Assembly (NCBI GenBank): GCA_951801655.1
Contig: CATONV010000002.1
Coordinates: 1-64,000, forward strand
DNA: 64,000 bases
Direction of reading: 5' to 3'
From: an uncultured Oscillospiraceae bacterium
GTDB taxonomy: Bacteria > Bacillota > Clostridia > Oscillospirales > Oscillospiraceae
Of the stretch, positions 44,288 to 53,052 are shown piece by piece. Within the stretch, counting starts at the first letter, position 1. Every line of letters begins with the position of its first letter. The translations under genes were made by a program, and so were the position numbers. The notes below the pieces were generated by a model. That model was given only the letters and a program-made list of their open reading frames with translations. It was not told the DNA's origin and made no database searches.

Positions 44288-44354
44288 TAAAGACTCTCCG
44301 CCCCGACTTGGGACGGCGAGAACGGATTTTGTGATTTTAACAGTTGTGTGCATG

Positions 44355-44370
44355 AAGGTAAGGATGCCTT
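44355..44370 (+). promoter_or_regulatory. Possible CsrA-binding hairpin before the DUF6470 gene
   Basis: AAGG-TAAGGATG-CCTT forms a small hairpin with GGA in the apical loop, the preferred CsrA target form. csrA lies 1.2 kb downstream in the same cluster. The stem is only 4 bp, so this is tentative. Confidence 0.3.
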
Positions 44371-44401
44371 GTAAGTATATGAGAAGGGAGAGCGTCACAC
44401 A

Positions 44402-45010
44402 ATGAAACCGTTGATTGAGATCACAACTGTCCCGATTCAGATCGAGATGAAGACCACCAACGCCAAGCTGGAATACGCCCGGGGCACCGCTGAGATGGAG
44501 ATTTCCCGGGAGAAAAACGGCCTGCAGATCAAGAGCCGCCCCATTAAGGTGAACATTGACACCTTTGAGGCCCGCAATTCCCTGTCTCCCACGTTGGCCC
44601 GCTATCTGGACCAGAGTGCCCAGAAGGGCCATCAGGCCGCCTATGAGGCCACCGCCACCTATGCCCGTCAGGGCCAGCTGCTGCTGGAGACCAAGGTGGG
44701 GGAGGAGCTGGTGACCAAGTTTGCTGGAGAGGCCATGATGAAGGATGTCAAGACCAATGTGGGGATTGACTTTCTGCCCGATCCCGGTCCGGAGATTACC
44801 TGGGACCCCGGCGAGATGAACATTCGCTACGAGATGGATAAGCTGAACATCGACTGGCGGATGAACGAGGGCAGCTTTGAGTTTACCCCTGGCGACATTG
44901 AGTTTACCGTTACCCAGCGGCCCGACGTGGTCATCAAATATCTGGGCGGCCCCATCTATGTGCCCCCCTCCTCCGACCCCAACTACGAGCCGTTGGACGT
45001 GAAAGCCTGA
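44402..45010 (+). CDS. DUF6470 family flagellar-cluster protein (YviE-like)
   Basis: The 202-residue soluble protein, rich in beta-strand and charge (LIEITTVPIQIEMKTTNAKLEY at the start, DPGPEITWDPGEMNIRYEMDKLNIDW near 135), matches the DUF6470/YviE type always found between flgL and fliW. Its function is unknown. GAAGGGAG lies about 11 nt before the ATG. The position is conserved from Bacillus to Clostridia, and the present gene keeps it. Confidence 0.82.
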   Translation: MKPLIEITTVPIQIEMKTTNAKLEYARGTAEMEISREKNGLQIKSRPIKVNIDTFEARNSLSPTLARYLDQSAQKGHQAAYEATATYARQGQLLLETKVGEELVTKFAGEAMMKDVKTNVGIDFLPDPGPEITWDPGEMNIRYEMDKLNIDWRMNEGSFEFTPGDIEFTVTQRPDVVIKYLGGPIYVPPSSDPNYEPLDVKA

Positions 45011-45014
45011 TACC

Positions 45015-45042
45015 CGGGCCTCTCCCGGAAGGGGGAGGCCCG
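45015..45042 (+). terminator. Hairpin between the DUF6470 gene and fliW
   Basis: CGGGCCTCTCCC pairs with GGGGGAGGCCCG (one G-T) around a GGAA loop. Only TCACTTCATTT follows, so it may be a weak terminator or an mRNA-stabilising stem. Confidence 0.45.
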
Positions 45043-45082
45043 TCACTTCATTTAAGGGCCAATGCCCTGAACAGGAGGAGCC

Positions 45083-45535
45083 ATGCGCTTAAAAACCAAG
45101 TATTTCGGTGAGATCGACTGTCCTGAGGAGGGGAGACTCCAGTTTCCGGACGGGCTGTTCGGATTTGAAGAGGAGAAGGAATTCTTTCTGCTGCCCTTCG
45201 AGGGCAGCGAGGGCAGCCTTCTCTGCTTCCAAAGTGCCGTGACGCCCGGGCTGGCCTTTGTGGCCGTGAATCCATTCTCCCTGAAGCCGGATTACACTCC
45301 GGTTCTCACCGCCGGGGAGCTGAAGGCTATGGGAGTGGAGCGCAGCGAGGATTTGTGCTTCTACTCTCTGTGCGTGGTGCGCAGCCCGGTGGGCGACAGC
45401 ACGGTGAACCTGCGCTGTCCTGTGGCGGTCAACGACCAGACCCGGCGGGCCGTTCAGGTCATCCTGGAGGAAGGCGGCTACCATATGCACCACCTGCTGT
45501 CAGAGTTCGGCCGGGAGGAGGGCGCGCCATGCTGA
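45083..45535 (+). CDS. fliW: Flagellar assembly factor FliW
   Basis: The 150-residue protein has the FliW motifs RLQFPDGLFGFEEEKEF near residue 14, LAFVAVNPF near 57 and LRCPVAVN near 111. FliW binds flagellin and CsrA, so free flagellin levels set CsrA repression. ACAGGAGGAG precedes the ATG. The end overlaps csrA by 7 nt, the usual coupled arrangement. The flagellin gene itself is not in the window. Confidence 0.94.
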   Translation: MRLKTKYFGEIDCPEEGRLQFPDGLFGFEEEKEFFLLPFEGSEGSLLCFQSAVTPGLAFVAVNPFSLKPDYTPVLTAGELKAMGVERSEDLCFYSLCVVRSPVGDSTVNLRCPVAVNDQTRRAVQVILEEGGYHMHHLLSEFGREEGAPC

Positions 45536-45765
45536 TTTTACAGCGGAAGGAGGGGGAATCTCTCCTGATCGGGGACGAGGTGGAGGTCACCGTCCTGGCT
45601 GTGGAGGCGGGGAGAGTGCGTCTGGCCATCCAGGCGCCCCGAAGCGTTACCATTCTGCGCAGCGAACTGAAGGGGGCCGTTCAGGCCAACCGGGAGGCGG
45701 CGGAAGACGAGGCATCCCCTCTGGCGCTGCTGGGCGTGCTGAAAGAACAGGGAAAAAAGGAATAA
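45529..45765 (+). CDS. csrA: Translational regulator CsrA
   Basis: The 78-residue RNA-binding homodimer opens with MLILQRKEGESLLIGDEVEVTV and carries VRLAIQAPRSVTILRSEL, the two RNA-contact faces of CsrA. It blocks translation of flagellin-type messages at GGA-containing hairpins and is antagonised by FliW. The frame is open upstream inside fliW, but GGGAGGAG lies about 10 nt before the ATG at 45529 and the start is universal. A terminator follows. Confidence 0.95.
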   Translation: MLILQRKEGESLLIGDEVEVTVLAVEAGRVRLAIQAPRSVTILRSELKGAVQANREAAEDEASPLALLGVLKEQGKKE

Positions 45766-45773
45766 TTTTCAGG

Positions 45774-45810
45774 AAGACCATGTGTTTATAGACATATGGT
45801 CTTTATTTTG
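45774..45810 (+). terminator. Terminator after csrA
   Basis: AAGACCATGTG and ACATATGGTCTT form an interrupted stem, followed by TATTTTG. It separates the flgM-csrA unit from the flgB unit. Confidence 0.6.
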
Positions 45811-45895
45811 GGGGCCGAAGACACGGAAATGTATGTTCCGGGCGAAAAGTGAAAAACACGGGAACGGCAGGCGGACAAATTGACGTAATTTACCA

Positions 45896-45924
45896 TTGCA
45901 TTTAAAGGGAATATGCGGTATTCT
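45896..45924 (+). promoter_or_regulatory. SigA promoter 1 of the flgB operon
   Basis: TTGCAT (45896-45901) and TATTCT (45919-45924) have a 17-bp spacer. The transcript would include the two leader hairpins. Confidence 0.45.
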
Positions 45925-46027
45925 ATAAATTGTTACCGTTGGGAAGTGCCCCGGCTGCAGTTGCAGGGAGGGGCGCGGTTTCATACATCGAAACGGAAAA
46001 TCTGCAAAGATAAATTTGACCAATGTC

Positions 46028-46056
46028 TTGCAATAACAGGGAAAATGCGCTATAAT
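46028..46056 (+). promoter_or_regulatory. SigA promoter 2 of the flgB operon
   Basis: TTGCAA (46028-46033) and TATAAT (46051-46056) have a 17-bp spacer. It is the stronger of the two and lies about 140 bp before flgB. Confidence 0.65.
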
Positions 46057-46198
46057 GGAAAGCGTCGTACCAAGCGGAACATGGGTTAAGCATGTGTGAA
46101 AAATCTGACCTGACCCTTGCGGAGGCCGTAGTGTTGTGGTATGATAGCAGGAAATAACACATAAAGTGATTCCAGGTTTTATGAAGGAGGGAGTCTCC

Positions 46199-46594
46199 AT
46201 GTCTGATCTGCTGTACAGCAACTCTCAGCTGATGCTGGAGAGGGCCATGAACTTTCAGTGGACCAAGCAGGTTACCATCAACGACAATATTGTAAACGCC
46301 GAGACGCCCAACTACAAGGCGAAGTACGTCACCTTTGAAGAGGCGCTGGACGCCAGTATCCGCTCCGCCCTGAACAGAGACAGAGGACGCCTCTCCTCAA
46401 TGCGCTCTGCCATTGACCGTGCGCAGGCCGTTGTCCACGTGGCCGACCGGGAGAGTATGCGCATGGACGATAACGGCGTCAACGTGATCGAGCAGGAGAC
46501 AGAGGCTACCCGCAATGCCTATCAGATGCAGTACACCATAGACGCCATCAGCAGCAACCTGTCGCTGCTGCGCACCCTGATCCGCGGGCAATAA
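46199..46594 (+). CDS. flgB: Flagellar basal-body rod protein FlgB
   Basis: The 131-residue proximal rod protein has the NINDNIVNAETPNYKAK-type rod signature (here TINDNIVNAETPNYKAKYV near residue 24) and the C-terminal YQMQYTIDAISSNLSLLRTLI helix. GGAGGG lies 8 nt before the ATG at 46199. An in-frame ATG 11 codons upstream lacks a site. It heads the fla/che-type operon that runs to the end of the window. Confidence 0.94.
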   Translation: MSDLLYSNSQLMLERAMNFQWTKQVTINDNIVNAETPNYKAKYVTFEEALDASIRSALNRDRGRLSSMRSAIDRAQAVVHVADRESMRMDDNGVNVIEQETEATRNAYQMQYTIDAISSNLSLLRTLIRGQ

Positions 46595-46657
46595 CAATGA
46601 ATACCGCAGAGTGCGTGACTCTGCGGCCGATGTTTATCGATCCTGGAGGGGATACAT

Positions 46658-47122
46658 ATGGCTTTTATCAGTTCCATTGATGTGATCGGTTCGGGCTTTA
46701 CTGCCCAACAGCAGCGACTGGATATCATCTCTGAGAACATTGTCAACATGGGTACCACCCGAACAGAAAACGGCGAGGGGCCCTACCGCAGAAAGGTTGT
46801 TGTTTTCCAAGCTGACAACGGCACCGGCCGATTCCGGGATGTCTTGGCCCGAACCCGAAACGGAAGGGGAGGACGCTGGAATACCGAGACCGTTGCGGGC
46901 GTCCGGGTGGCGGAGATCAACGAGGACCCATCGGACTTTAAACTAAAGTACGATCCCGAGGATCCCGACGCCAATGAGGACGGCTACGTGGAGATGCCCA
47001 ATGTGGACCTGGTGAAGGAGATCACCGACGGCATGGCTGCCAGCCAAGCCTTCTCCGCTAACGTCACCGCGTTTAATCTGCTGAAAGCTGTGATTTCCAA
47101 GGGACTGGAAATCGGCAAGTGA
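46658..47122 (+). CDS. flgC: Flagellar basal-body rod protein FlgC
   Basis: The 154-residue rod protein has an N-terminal D0 helix (VIGSGFTAQQQRLDIISENIVNMGTTR) and ends with NVDLVKEITDGMAASQAFSANVTAFNLLKAVISKGLEIGK, the FlgC pattern. GGAGGGG precedes the ATG. It follows flgB by 63 bp. Confidence 0.94.
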   Translation: MAFISSIDVIGSGFTAQQQRLDIISENIVNMGTTRTENGEGPYRRKVVVFQADNGTGRFRDVLARTRNGRGGRWNTETVAGVRVAEINEDPSDFKLKYDPEDPDANEDGYVEMPNVDLVKEITDGMAASQAFSANVTAFNLLKAVISKGLEIGK

Positions 47123-47255
47123 GATTTTCTAGGTCAGGTCTGGTTTTTGTCCGGAGGGCAGGAGGCCCGATGGCTGAAATTTGGTCTGGCCTGGATTTGC
47201 GCTATGGGATACAGTTGTATCCGGAATTTTCCCCGGAAATTTGGAGGTTTTGAAT

Positions 47256-47561
47256 ATGGAATTTACACCTATCGCCCCCATCCGCCCCCTGTTTGATGCG
47301 GCGGAGACCCAGAGTACGCAGAGTGCCCGGAACGCCGGAGGTACCCTGTTTGCCACTGTGTTCCAGTCTGCGATCGACAATGTGCGAGAGACTGACGCAC
47401 AGCGGGTAGAGCTGGAGTATAAGCTGGCCACCGGTCAGCTGGACAATCCCGCCGAGTTAACCCTGGCCGCCTCCAAGGCGTCCAACTCCGCGCTGCTGCT
47501 GATGGAGCTGCGCAACAAGGCGCTGGATGTGTATAACGAACTGATGCGCATTTCCCTGTAA
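47256..47561 (+). CDS. fliE: Hook-basal body protein FliE
   Basis: The 101-residue protein links the MS ring to the rod. Its conserved end reads LATGQLDNPAELTLAASKAS, then LLLMELRNKALDVYNELMRISL. TGGAGG lies 8-9 nt before the ATG at 47256. An earlier in-frame ATG is unsupported. Confidence 0.92.
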   Translation: MEFTPIAPIRPLFDAAETQSTQSARNAGGTLFATVFQSAIDNVRETDAQRVELEYKLATGQLDNPAELTLAASKASNSALLLMELRNKALDVYNELMRISL

Positions 47562-47595
47562 GGAACCTTGAGATAATTGTCCGGAGGGATCCAAG

Positions 47596-49236
47596 TTGCA
47601 GAAATTTCAGACAAAGCTGAAAGAGCTGTGGGAAAAGCTCAAAGGCTTTTTTCAAAAACTGAATAAAAAAATGCGGATCCTGCTGGGCGTGTGTCTGGCT
47701 GTGATCCTGGTCGTCGCCATTGCGCTGGCGCTGTGGATGAATCGAAAGGAATACGCCGTCCTGTACACCGGGCTGACGGCCAACGATACCAGTACGGTGA
47801 TTCAGTTCCTGAACAACAACGGAATTACGGATTTCCAGATCAAGGACGACTCCATTCTGGTGCCGGCGGGGCGGGAAGGCCAGCTTCAGGCCCAGCTGGC
47901 CCTGTCCGGGGATCTGAATTCCGGCTTCCTGTATCCGTACTATACCGACAATACATCCATGACCTCCACCTCTGAGGAGAGAGACCGGGCATGGCTGATC
48001 TCCGTTCAGCAGCGGCTGGAGTCTACCATCGCGCTGTACGACGGAGTCCGGAGCGCCACGGTGCAGATTACTCCAGGCACGCAGCAGGTCTACCTCATTC
48101 AGGACAGCGCCACCCCCTCTGCGGCGGCGGTGACCATTACGCCGGACGGCAATCGCCGGCTGGACGACAATGTGATCAGAGCCATCCGCAACATTGTCAG
48201 CCATAGCGTGGAACGGCTGAACATTGAAAATGTCAGCATTGAGGATATCTACGGCAATCAATACTCAGACAACAGCGCTGTCTCTATGGCCGGCCAGGCC
48301 ACGGCCCTGAAGCTGGAGCACGAGGAGCGCATCAGCAACAATATCCGCAGCCAGATTCTCCAGACGATGGGAGCGATCTACGGCGAGGACAACGTGAAGG
48401 TGGGCGTGATCTGCAATGTGGACGTGAGCCGCAAGATCGTGGACCGCACTACCTACAATCAGCCCAGCGGTTCGGTGGAGGGCGGCGGCCTGATCCTGAA
48501 CGACACCATCTTCTGGGAAAAGATCACCGACGGCAGCGAGCCGGTAGGGGGAACGGTGGGCACTACTACCAACTCTGATATCCCCCTCCAGCCCGACCTG
48601 AACCCCACCCTGAACGGAAATGAGAACTACGCCGGCGAGTCCATTGAACGGGAGCACGGCGTGGACACCACCAAGGAGCAGGAGGAAATCCTGGAGGGCC
48701 GACTCTCCGACCTGCGGGTAACAGTGGTGGTCAACCAGAACTGCACCAACGCGGGTGCGCTGTCTATCGACGCTTTGCGCGACCAGGTGGCCACCCTCTC
48801 CGGCATCGGCACGGACGACCCTCTGAACCGGGTCCATGTGAGCATCGCGCCCTTTGACAAGGACAATGTGCCCGTCACACCCCCCAACGGCGGTATTCTG
48901 CTGCAGGGTGGCTGGGTACTCTATGCCGCGATCGGCGGACTGCTCCTGTTTATCATCCTGCTGCTCGTTGTTATTCTGTTGTCCAGAAGCCGCAAGAAGA
49001 AGCGGCTGGCCGAGCAGAGGGCGCTGGAGGAAGAGATGGCTTTGGCTGCGGCAGAGGCCGAGGCGGCCGCTATTATCGCAGCGGCGCCGCCTACCGGCGG
49101 AGCCGATATCATGGAAGTCAACACCGAGAAGAGTATGGAGCTGCGTAAGAGTGTGCGGCAGTTCGCCCAGAACAACCCGGAGATTGCCGCTCAGATGGTG
49201 AAGGCTTGGCTGAAGGGAGATGACAGCAGTGGCTGA
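47596..49236 (+). CDS. fliF: Flagellar MS-ring protein FliF
   Basis: The 546-residue protein forms the membrane ring. Transmembrane helices lie at about 27-50 and 436-460. The periplasmic ring-building motifs are LYTGLTANDTSTVIQFL near residue 55, ERDRAWLISVQQRLESTI near 130 and the EDNVKVGVICNVDVS block near 265. The C-terminus (AQNNPEIAAQMVKAWLKGD) is the FliG-binding tail. It starts with TTG, 8 nt after CGGAGG, with no better ATG nearby, which may limit its level. It overlaps fliG. Confidence 0.95.
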   Translation: MQKFQTKLKELWEKLKGFFQKLNKKMRILLGVCLAVILVVAIALALWMNRKEYAVLYTGLTANDTSTVIQFLNNNGITDFQIKDDSILVPAGREGQLQAQLALSGDLNSGFLYPYYTDNTSMTSTSEERDRAWLISVQQRLESTIALYDGVRSATVQITPGTQQVYLIQDSATPSAAAVTITPDGNRRLDDNVIRAIRNIVSHSVERLNIENVSIEDIYGNQYSDNSAVSMAGQATALKLEHEERISNNIRSQILQTMGAIYGEDNVKVGVICNVDVSRKIVDRTTYNQPSGSVEGGGLILNDTIFWEKITDGSEPVGGTVGTTTNSDIPLQPDLNPTLNGNENYAGESIEREHGVDTTKEQEEILEGRLSDLRVTVVVNQNCTNAGALSIDALRDQVATLSGIGTDDPLNRVHVSIAPFDKDNVPVTPPNGGILLQGGWVLYAAIGGLLLFIILLLVVILLSRSRKKKRLAEQRALEEEMALAAAEAEAAAIIAAAPPTGGADIMEVNTEKSMELRKSVRQFAQNNPEIAAQMVKAWLKGDDSSG

Positions 49237-50245
49237 AGTCGCGAAAGCTGAATTAACATATCCTCAAAAGGCGGCGGCGGTCATCGTCTCTCTGGGCGCC
49301 GACAAGGCGTCCGGCCTGTACCAGTACATGGAACCGGAAGAGATTGAAGCCCTTACTCTGGAGGTGGCCCGGCTGGGGATGCTGGACTCGGAACAGACCG
49401 AGGCGGTACTCACCGAGTTCTACCAGAATTGCATGACCAGCAAGGCGGTAACCGAGGGCGGACTGGAGTACGCCCGTACCGTGCTGGAGAAGGCCTTCGG
49501 CAACCAGACTGCTCTGGCCCTGCTGGAAAAGGTGACCAAGTCCCTGAAGAACCGGGAATTTGCCTTCCTGGACAAGGCGGATGTGAAAGCCCTGTATTCC
49601 GCCCTTCAGAACGAGCGTCCCCAGACCATGGCCCTGGTGCTGTCCTACGTGGACCCGGACAAGGCGGCCGGCGTAATCGAGCAGCTGGAGCCACGCCGAC
49701 AAATCAGAGTGGTGGAGGCCATCGCCACCATGGAGAGTGCCTCCCCCACCGCCATCAAGACCATCGAGGCGGAGATGGAGCGCAAGTTCTCCAGCATCAT
49801 CACTCAGTCCAATGTCAAGGTGGGCGGCATCGACTACGTGGCCGGCATCATGAACAACCTGGACCGCTCCAGCGAAAAGTCTATCTTCGACGGTTTGTCC
49901 GCCCACAACTCCGAGCTGGCCGACGAGATCCGCAAGCGGATGTTCGTGTTTGAGGATATTATCACCATGGATGACCGCTCGGTGCAGCGGTTTGTCCGGG
50001 ACTGCGATCCCAGAGATCTGGTGCTGGCCCTGAAGACCGCCAACGCCGACGTGTCCAACAAGTTGTTCACCAATATGTCCGCCCGTATGGCCGAGAGTAT
50101 CAGAGACGACCTGGAGGTTACCACCAACGTACGTATGAAGGACGTGGAGGACGCTCAGCAGCGCATTGTGGGCGTCATCCGCGACCTAGAGGAGAGAAAC
50201 GAAATCATCATCATGAAGGGCGGAAAGGACGATATCATTGCGTAA
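49229..50245 (+). CDS. fliG: Flagellar motor switch protein FliG
   Basis: The 338-residue C-ring protein contacts FliF at its N-terminus and MotA at its C-terminus. The N domain has KAAAVIVSLGADKASGLYQYM, the middle NERPQTMALVLSYVDPDKAA, and the C domain the charged MotA-facing helix with MFVFEDIITMDDRSVQRFVRDCDPRDL. GTG at 49229 lies about 9 nt from GAAGGGAG; an ATG at 49220 directly touches that site and is less likely. It overlaps fliF by 8 nt. Confidence 0.94.
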   Translation: MAEVAKAELTYPQKAAAVIVSLGADKASGLYQYMEPEEIEALTLEVARLGMLDSEQTEAVLTEFYQNCMTSKAVTEGGLEYARTVLEKAFGNQTALALLEKVTKSLKNREFAFLDKADVKALYSALQNERPQTMALVLSYVDPDKAAGVIEQLEPRRQIRVVEAIATMESASPTAIKTIEAEMERKFSSIITQSNVKVGGIDYVAGIMNNLDRSSEKSIFDGLSAHNSELADEIRKRMFVFEDIITMDDRSVQRFVRDCDPRDLVLALKTANADVSNKLFTNMSARMAESIRDDLEVTTNVRMKDVEDAQQRIVGVIRDLEERNEIIIMKGGKDDIIA

Positions 50246-51101
50246 CATCCTGAAGGGGTTCCTGGAGACCAAAGCGGAGACTTACGTTCTGCCCGACGCC
50301 AATGAGATCCGCCTTGAGGGAGAGGAGGAGTTTCTCCCCCAGGCGGAGGAGGAGCCGGTTTCCGAACAGCCGCTGGACATTACCATCGGCGGGGAGGAGA
50401 CGGAGAAGCAGGCGGAACCGGAGCCGCCCCCCGAACCAAAGAAGGAGACCCCTGTCCACTATGCCCAGCTGCAGGCCGAACTGATCTTGAATCAGGCCCG
50501 GGAGGAAGCGGAACAGATCCTGGCCCAGGCCCGGGAACAGGCGCTGGGCGAGCAGGAGGAGATCCGGGCGGGCGCCCGGGACGAGGGCTACCGGGACGGT
50601 TATGCGCAGGGTATTGCCAAGGCCATGGACGACTCGGTCCGAGATCGGGAGGCCACTGCCGCCCGGCTGGAGAAAGAGGTCAAGGCCTTTCTGGAGAAGG
50701 CCTCGCTGGCCCGGGAGGAGATGCTTCTCCAGACGCGGGAAGAGCTGCTGGAGTTGTGCTTGTCCATTGCTGAAAAAGTGGTGCGGGTAAGCCTGAAAAG
50801 CAGCAGCGAGGTCATCGTCCGCATGATTCAAACCGCTACTGAGAGAATGAAGCGGCAGGAGTGGGTCCATATCTATATCTCCGGCTGCGATGCCCGCCAG
50901 ATGGCGCAGATATCCCCGGCCCTCACCACCACCCTGGGCGCTCTGTCCCAGCACATCAAGGTGGTCCCCATGGGAGATGACGAGGGCGGCACCTGTATCG
51001 TGGAGACTCCGGAAGAGATTGCGGACGCCAGCGTGTCTACCCAGATGTCCAACATTCGGGATGTTCTCTACGACCAGATGGGGGCCTACTGGTCCCAGTA
51101 A
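50238..51101 (+). CDS. fliH: Flagellar export stator protein FliH
   Basis: The 287-residue protein regulates the FliI ATPase. An acidic, Pro/Glu-rich N-terminal region (about 20-75) precedes a long coiled coil (AELILNQAREEAEQILAQAREQ near 78, then GYRDGYAQGIAKAMDD) and the C-terminal FliH/SctL domain. It begins with TTG at 50238, with AAAGGA 8 nt upstream inside fliG, and overlaps fliG by 8 nt. A non-ATG start and coupling match fliF. Confidence 0.88.
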   Translation: MRNILKGFLETKAETYVLPDANEIRLEGEEEFLPQAEEEPVSEQPLDITIGGEETEKQAEPEPPPEPKKETPVHYAQLQAELILNQAREEAEQILAQAREQALGEQEEIRAGARDEGYRDGYAQGIAKAMDDSVRDREATAARLEKEVKAFLEKASLAREEMLLQTREELLELCLSIAEKVVRVSLKSSSEVIVRMIQTATERMKRQEWVHIYISGCDARQMAQISPALTTTLGALSQHIKVVPMGDDEGGTCIVETPEEIADASVSTQMSNIRDVLYDQMGAYWSQ

Positions 51102-51113
51102 GAGGAGAACGGT

Positions 51114-52415
51114 ATGTTTCGAGAGCTGATCCCATCCGTCCGCTCCGCCGAGACGGTGGGCAGAACGGGAAAAATCGAAAATATCGTGGGCATGTCCATT
51201 GAGGCCTCCGGTGGCCGCGCCGCCATCGGCGATATCTGCCGCATCTACTCCAACGAGTCGGGAGGCCAGATCCCCGCCGAGGTGGTGGGCTTCAAAAATG
51301 ACCACATCCTGCTGATGCCCTACGCCAACATGAGTGGGATTTCTGCGGGCAACTTTGTCCGCAACACTGGAAAGCGCCTTACCCTTCCGGTGGGACCCTT
51401 TCTGCGGGGGCGGGTGATCAACGCGCTGGGGCAGCCTATTGACGGGCTAGAGCCCTTCCAGCGGGGAGACACCTTCTCTGTGGACAGTACCTACATTAAC
51501 CCCATGGCCCGCCCCCCTATTCGGGAACGGATGGAGTTCGGAGTCAAGGCCATCGACAGCCTGCTGACTATCGGCAAGGGCCAGCGTATTGGAATCTTCG
51601 CCGGTTCTGGTGTGGGCAAATCCACTCTGATGGGCATGATTGCCAAAAACGTAAAGGCGGACATTAACGTTATCGCCCTGGTGGGCGAGCGCGGCCGCGA
51701 GGTTTTGGAGTTCATGCAGAAGGACCTGGGAGAAGAGGGCATGCGCCGAAGCGTGCTGGTGGTAGCCACCAGCGACCAGCCCGCCATGCTGCGGATGAAA
51801 TGTCCCAGCGTGGCCACCAGCATCGCCGAGTACTTCAGCGGTCAGGGCTACGACGTGTTGCTGATGATGGACTCCCTGACCCGTTTCGCCATGGCCCAGC
51901 GGGAAATCGGCCTGGCCATCGGGGAGCCGCCGGTGGCCAGAGGATACACGCCCTCCATGTACGCGGAAATGCCCAAGCTGCTGGAACGCAGCGGAAACTT
52001 CGAAAAGGGTTCTATTACCGGCGTCTACACCGTATTGGTAGAGGGCGACGATACCAACGAGCCCATCGCCGACACGGTCCGGGGCATTCTGGACGGCCAC
52101 ATCGTCCTCTCCCGGCAGCTGGCCAACGCCAACCACTTCCCCGCCATCGACGTGGGGGCCAGCATCTCCCGTCTGATGGTGGAGATTGTCTCCCCGGAGC
52201 ACCGGAAGCTGGCCGGCCAGCTGAGAGACATCATGGGCGTGTACGAGAAAAACGCCGACCTGGTGTCCATCGGCGCCTACAAGTCGGGCACCAATCCCAA
52301 GCTGGACCACGCGCTGTCCAAGATGGACGCCATCAACCAGTTCCTGATGCAGGGCACAGACGAGGCTTTCTCCTACGAGGAGAGTTTGGCGCAGCTGCGG
52401 CGTATTCTGAAATAG
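51114..52415 (+). CDS. fliI: Flagellum-specific export ATPase FliI
   Basis: The 433-residue ATPase powers flagellar protein export. Walker A GSGVGKST lies near residue 163, Walker B in DVLLMMDSLTRFAMAQREIG near 245, followed by GEPPVARGYTPSMYAEMPKLLER and EGDDTNEPIAD, all typical of SctN/FliI. GAGGAGAAC precedes the ATG. It is 12 bp after fliH. Confidence 0.97.
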   Translation: MFRELIPSVRSAETVGRTGKIENIVGMSIEASGGRAAIGDICRIYSNESGGQIPAEVVGFKNDHILLMPYANMSGISAGNFVRNTGKRLTLPVGPFLRGRVINALGQPIDGLEPFQRGDTFSVDSTYINPMARPPIRERMEFGVKAIDSLLTIGKGQRIGIFAGSGVGKSTLMGMIAKNVKADINVIALVGERGREVLEFMQKDLGEEGMRRSVLVVATSDQPAMLRMKCPSVATSIAEYFSGQGYDVLLMMDSLTRFAMAQREIGLAIGEPPVARGYTPSMYAEMPKLLERSGNFEKGSITGVYTVLVEGDDTNEPIADTVRGILDGHIVLSRQLANANHFPAIDVGASISRLMVEIVSPEHRKLAGQLRDIMGVYEKNADLVSIGAYKSGTNPKLDHALSKMDAINQFLMQGTDEAFSYEESLAQLRRILK

Positions 52416-52424
52416 CGTGACCGA

Positions 52425-52500
52425 TGCAGGGGCGGATATCATCTGTCCGGAAGCATATTTTCTCTTAAGATTCTGCGGACGTGTGATATGCGCCCCTGCA
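52425..52500. repeat. 76-bp palindromic MITE/REP-like element between fliI and fliJ
   Basis: TGCAGGGGCG (52425-52434) and its exact complement CGCCCCTGCA (52491-52500) bound the element. The arms continue inward with about 13 of 17 further bases paired (GATATCA and GTCCG blocks). It may form a long hairpin in the polycistronic mRNA. Confidence 0.6.
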
Positions 52501-52534
52501 CAGGAAATCCCTCTAAAAAGGAGAGATTTAACGG

Positions 52535-52987
52535 ATGAAAAAATTCCGCTTTTCACTGGAGACCGTTTTGGATTACAAAAATCAGGCCTTGGACGCCCTC
52601 CGGGCGGAGCACGCCAGCCTTCTGGCCCGGGTGCGGAACCAGGAGCAGGTAATTGAGGATCTGGAGACGGAACACCGCCAGGCGGACCAGGAGTTTACTC
52701 AGCGGAAGCTGGAGGGCATCAATGTGGTGGACGCCCTGAGCTATGAGACCTACCTGCGCTCTCTGGAGCAGAAGCTGCAGGAGGAGTATCGAAAGCTGGA
52801 AAAGCTGCGCCATATGGAGGAGCAGAAGCGGAGCCAGGTGGTGGAAGCCCGGAAGGAGACGGCCACCATTGAGAAGCTGAAGGAGCACAAGCTGGAGGAT
52901 TACCGCAAAGCGGAACAGAAGGACGAGGAACAGCGCATTGAGGAGTTTGTCTCCACCACCCGCGCCATGGCGGCAATGGGTATGTAA
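52535..52987 (+). CDS. fliJ: Flagellar export chaperone FliJ
   Basis: The 150-residue protein forms one long coiled coil. It starts MKKFRFSLETVLDYKNQALD, the FliJ start, and continues as heptad-rich Glu/Lys/Gln sequence. It links FliI to the export gate and escorts chaperones. AAAGGAGAG precedes the ATG. It is separated from fliI by the palindromic element. Confidence 0.92.
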   Translation: MKKFRFSLETVLDYKNQALDALRAEHASLLARVRNQEQVIEDLETEHRQADQEFTQRKLEGINVVDALSYETYLRSLEQKLQEEYRKLEKLRHMEEQKRSQVVEARKETATIEKLKEHKLEDYRKAEQKDEEQRIEEFVSTTRAMAAMGM

Positions 52988-53052
52988 CAAGGTGAGTTAC
53001 ACTTTTTAAGTGTTTCTCTATAGAACGGGTCACAGGAAGGAGGTGAACGCAA

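Larger units (their letters stand above)
45811..46198. other. Intergenic region before flgB
   Basis: This region of nearly 390 bp holds two promoter pairs (45896-45924 and 46028-46056) and, between them, two hairpins: GTGCCCC/GGGGCGC with an inner CTGCA/TGCAG (about 45944-45978), and GTTTC/GAAAC (about 45977-45996). No gene was seen in it. Confidence 0.5.
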
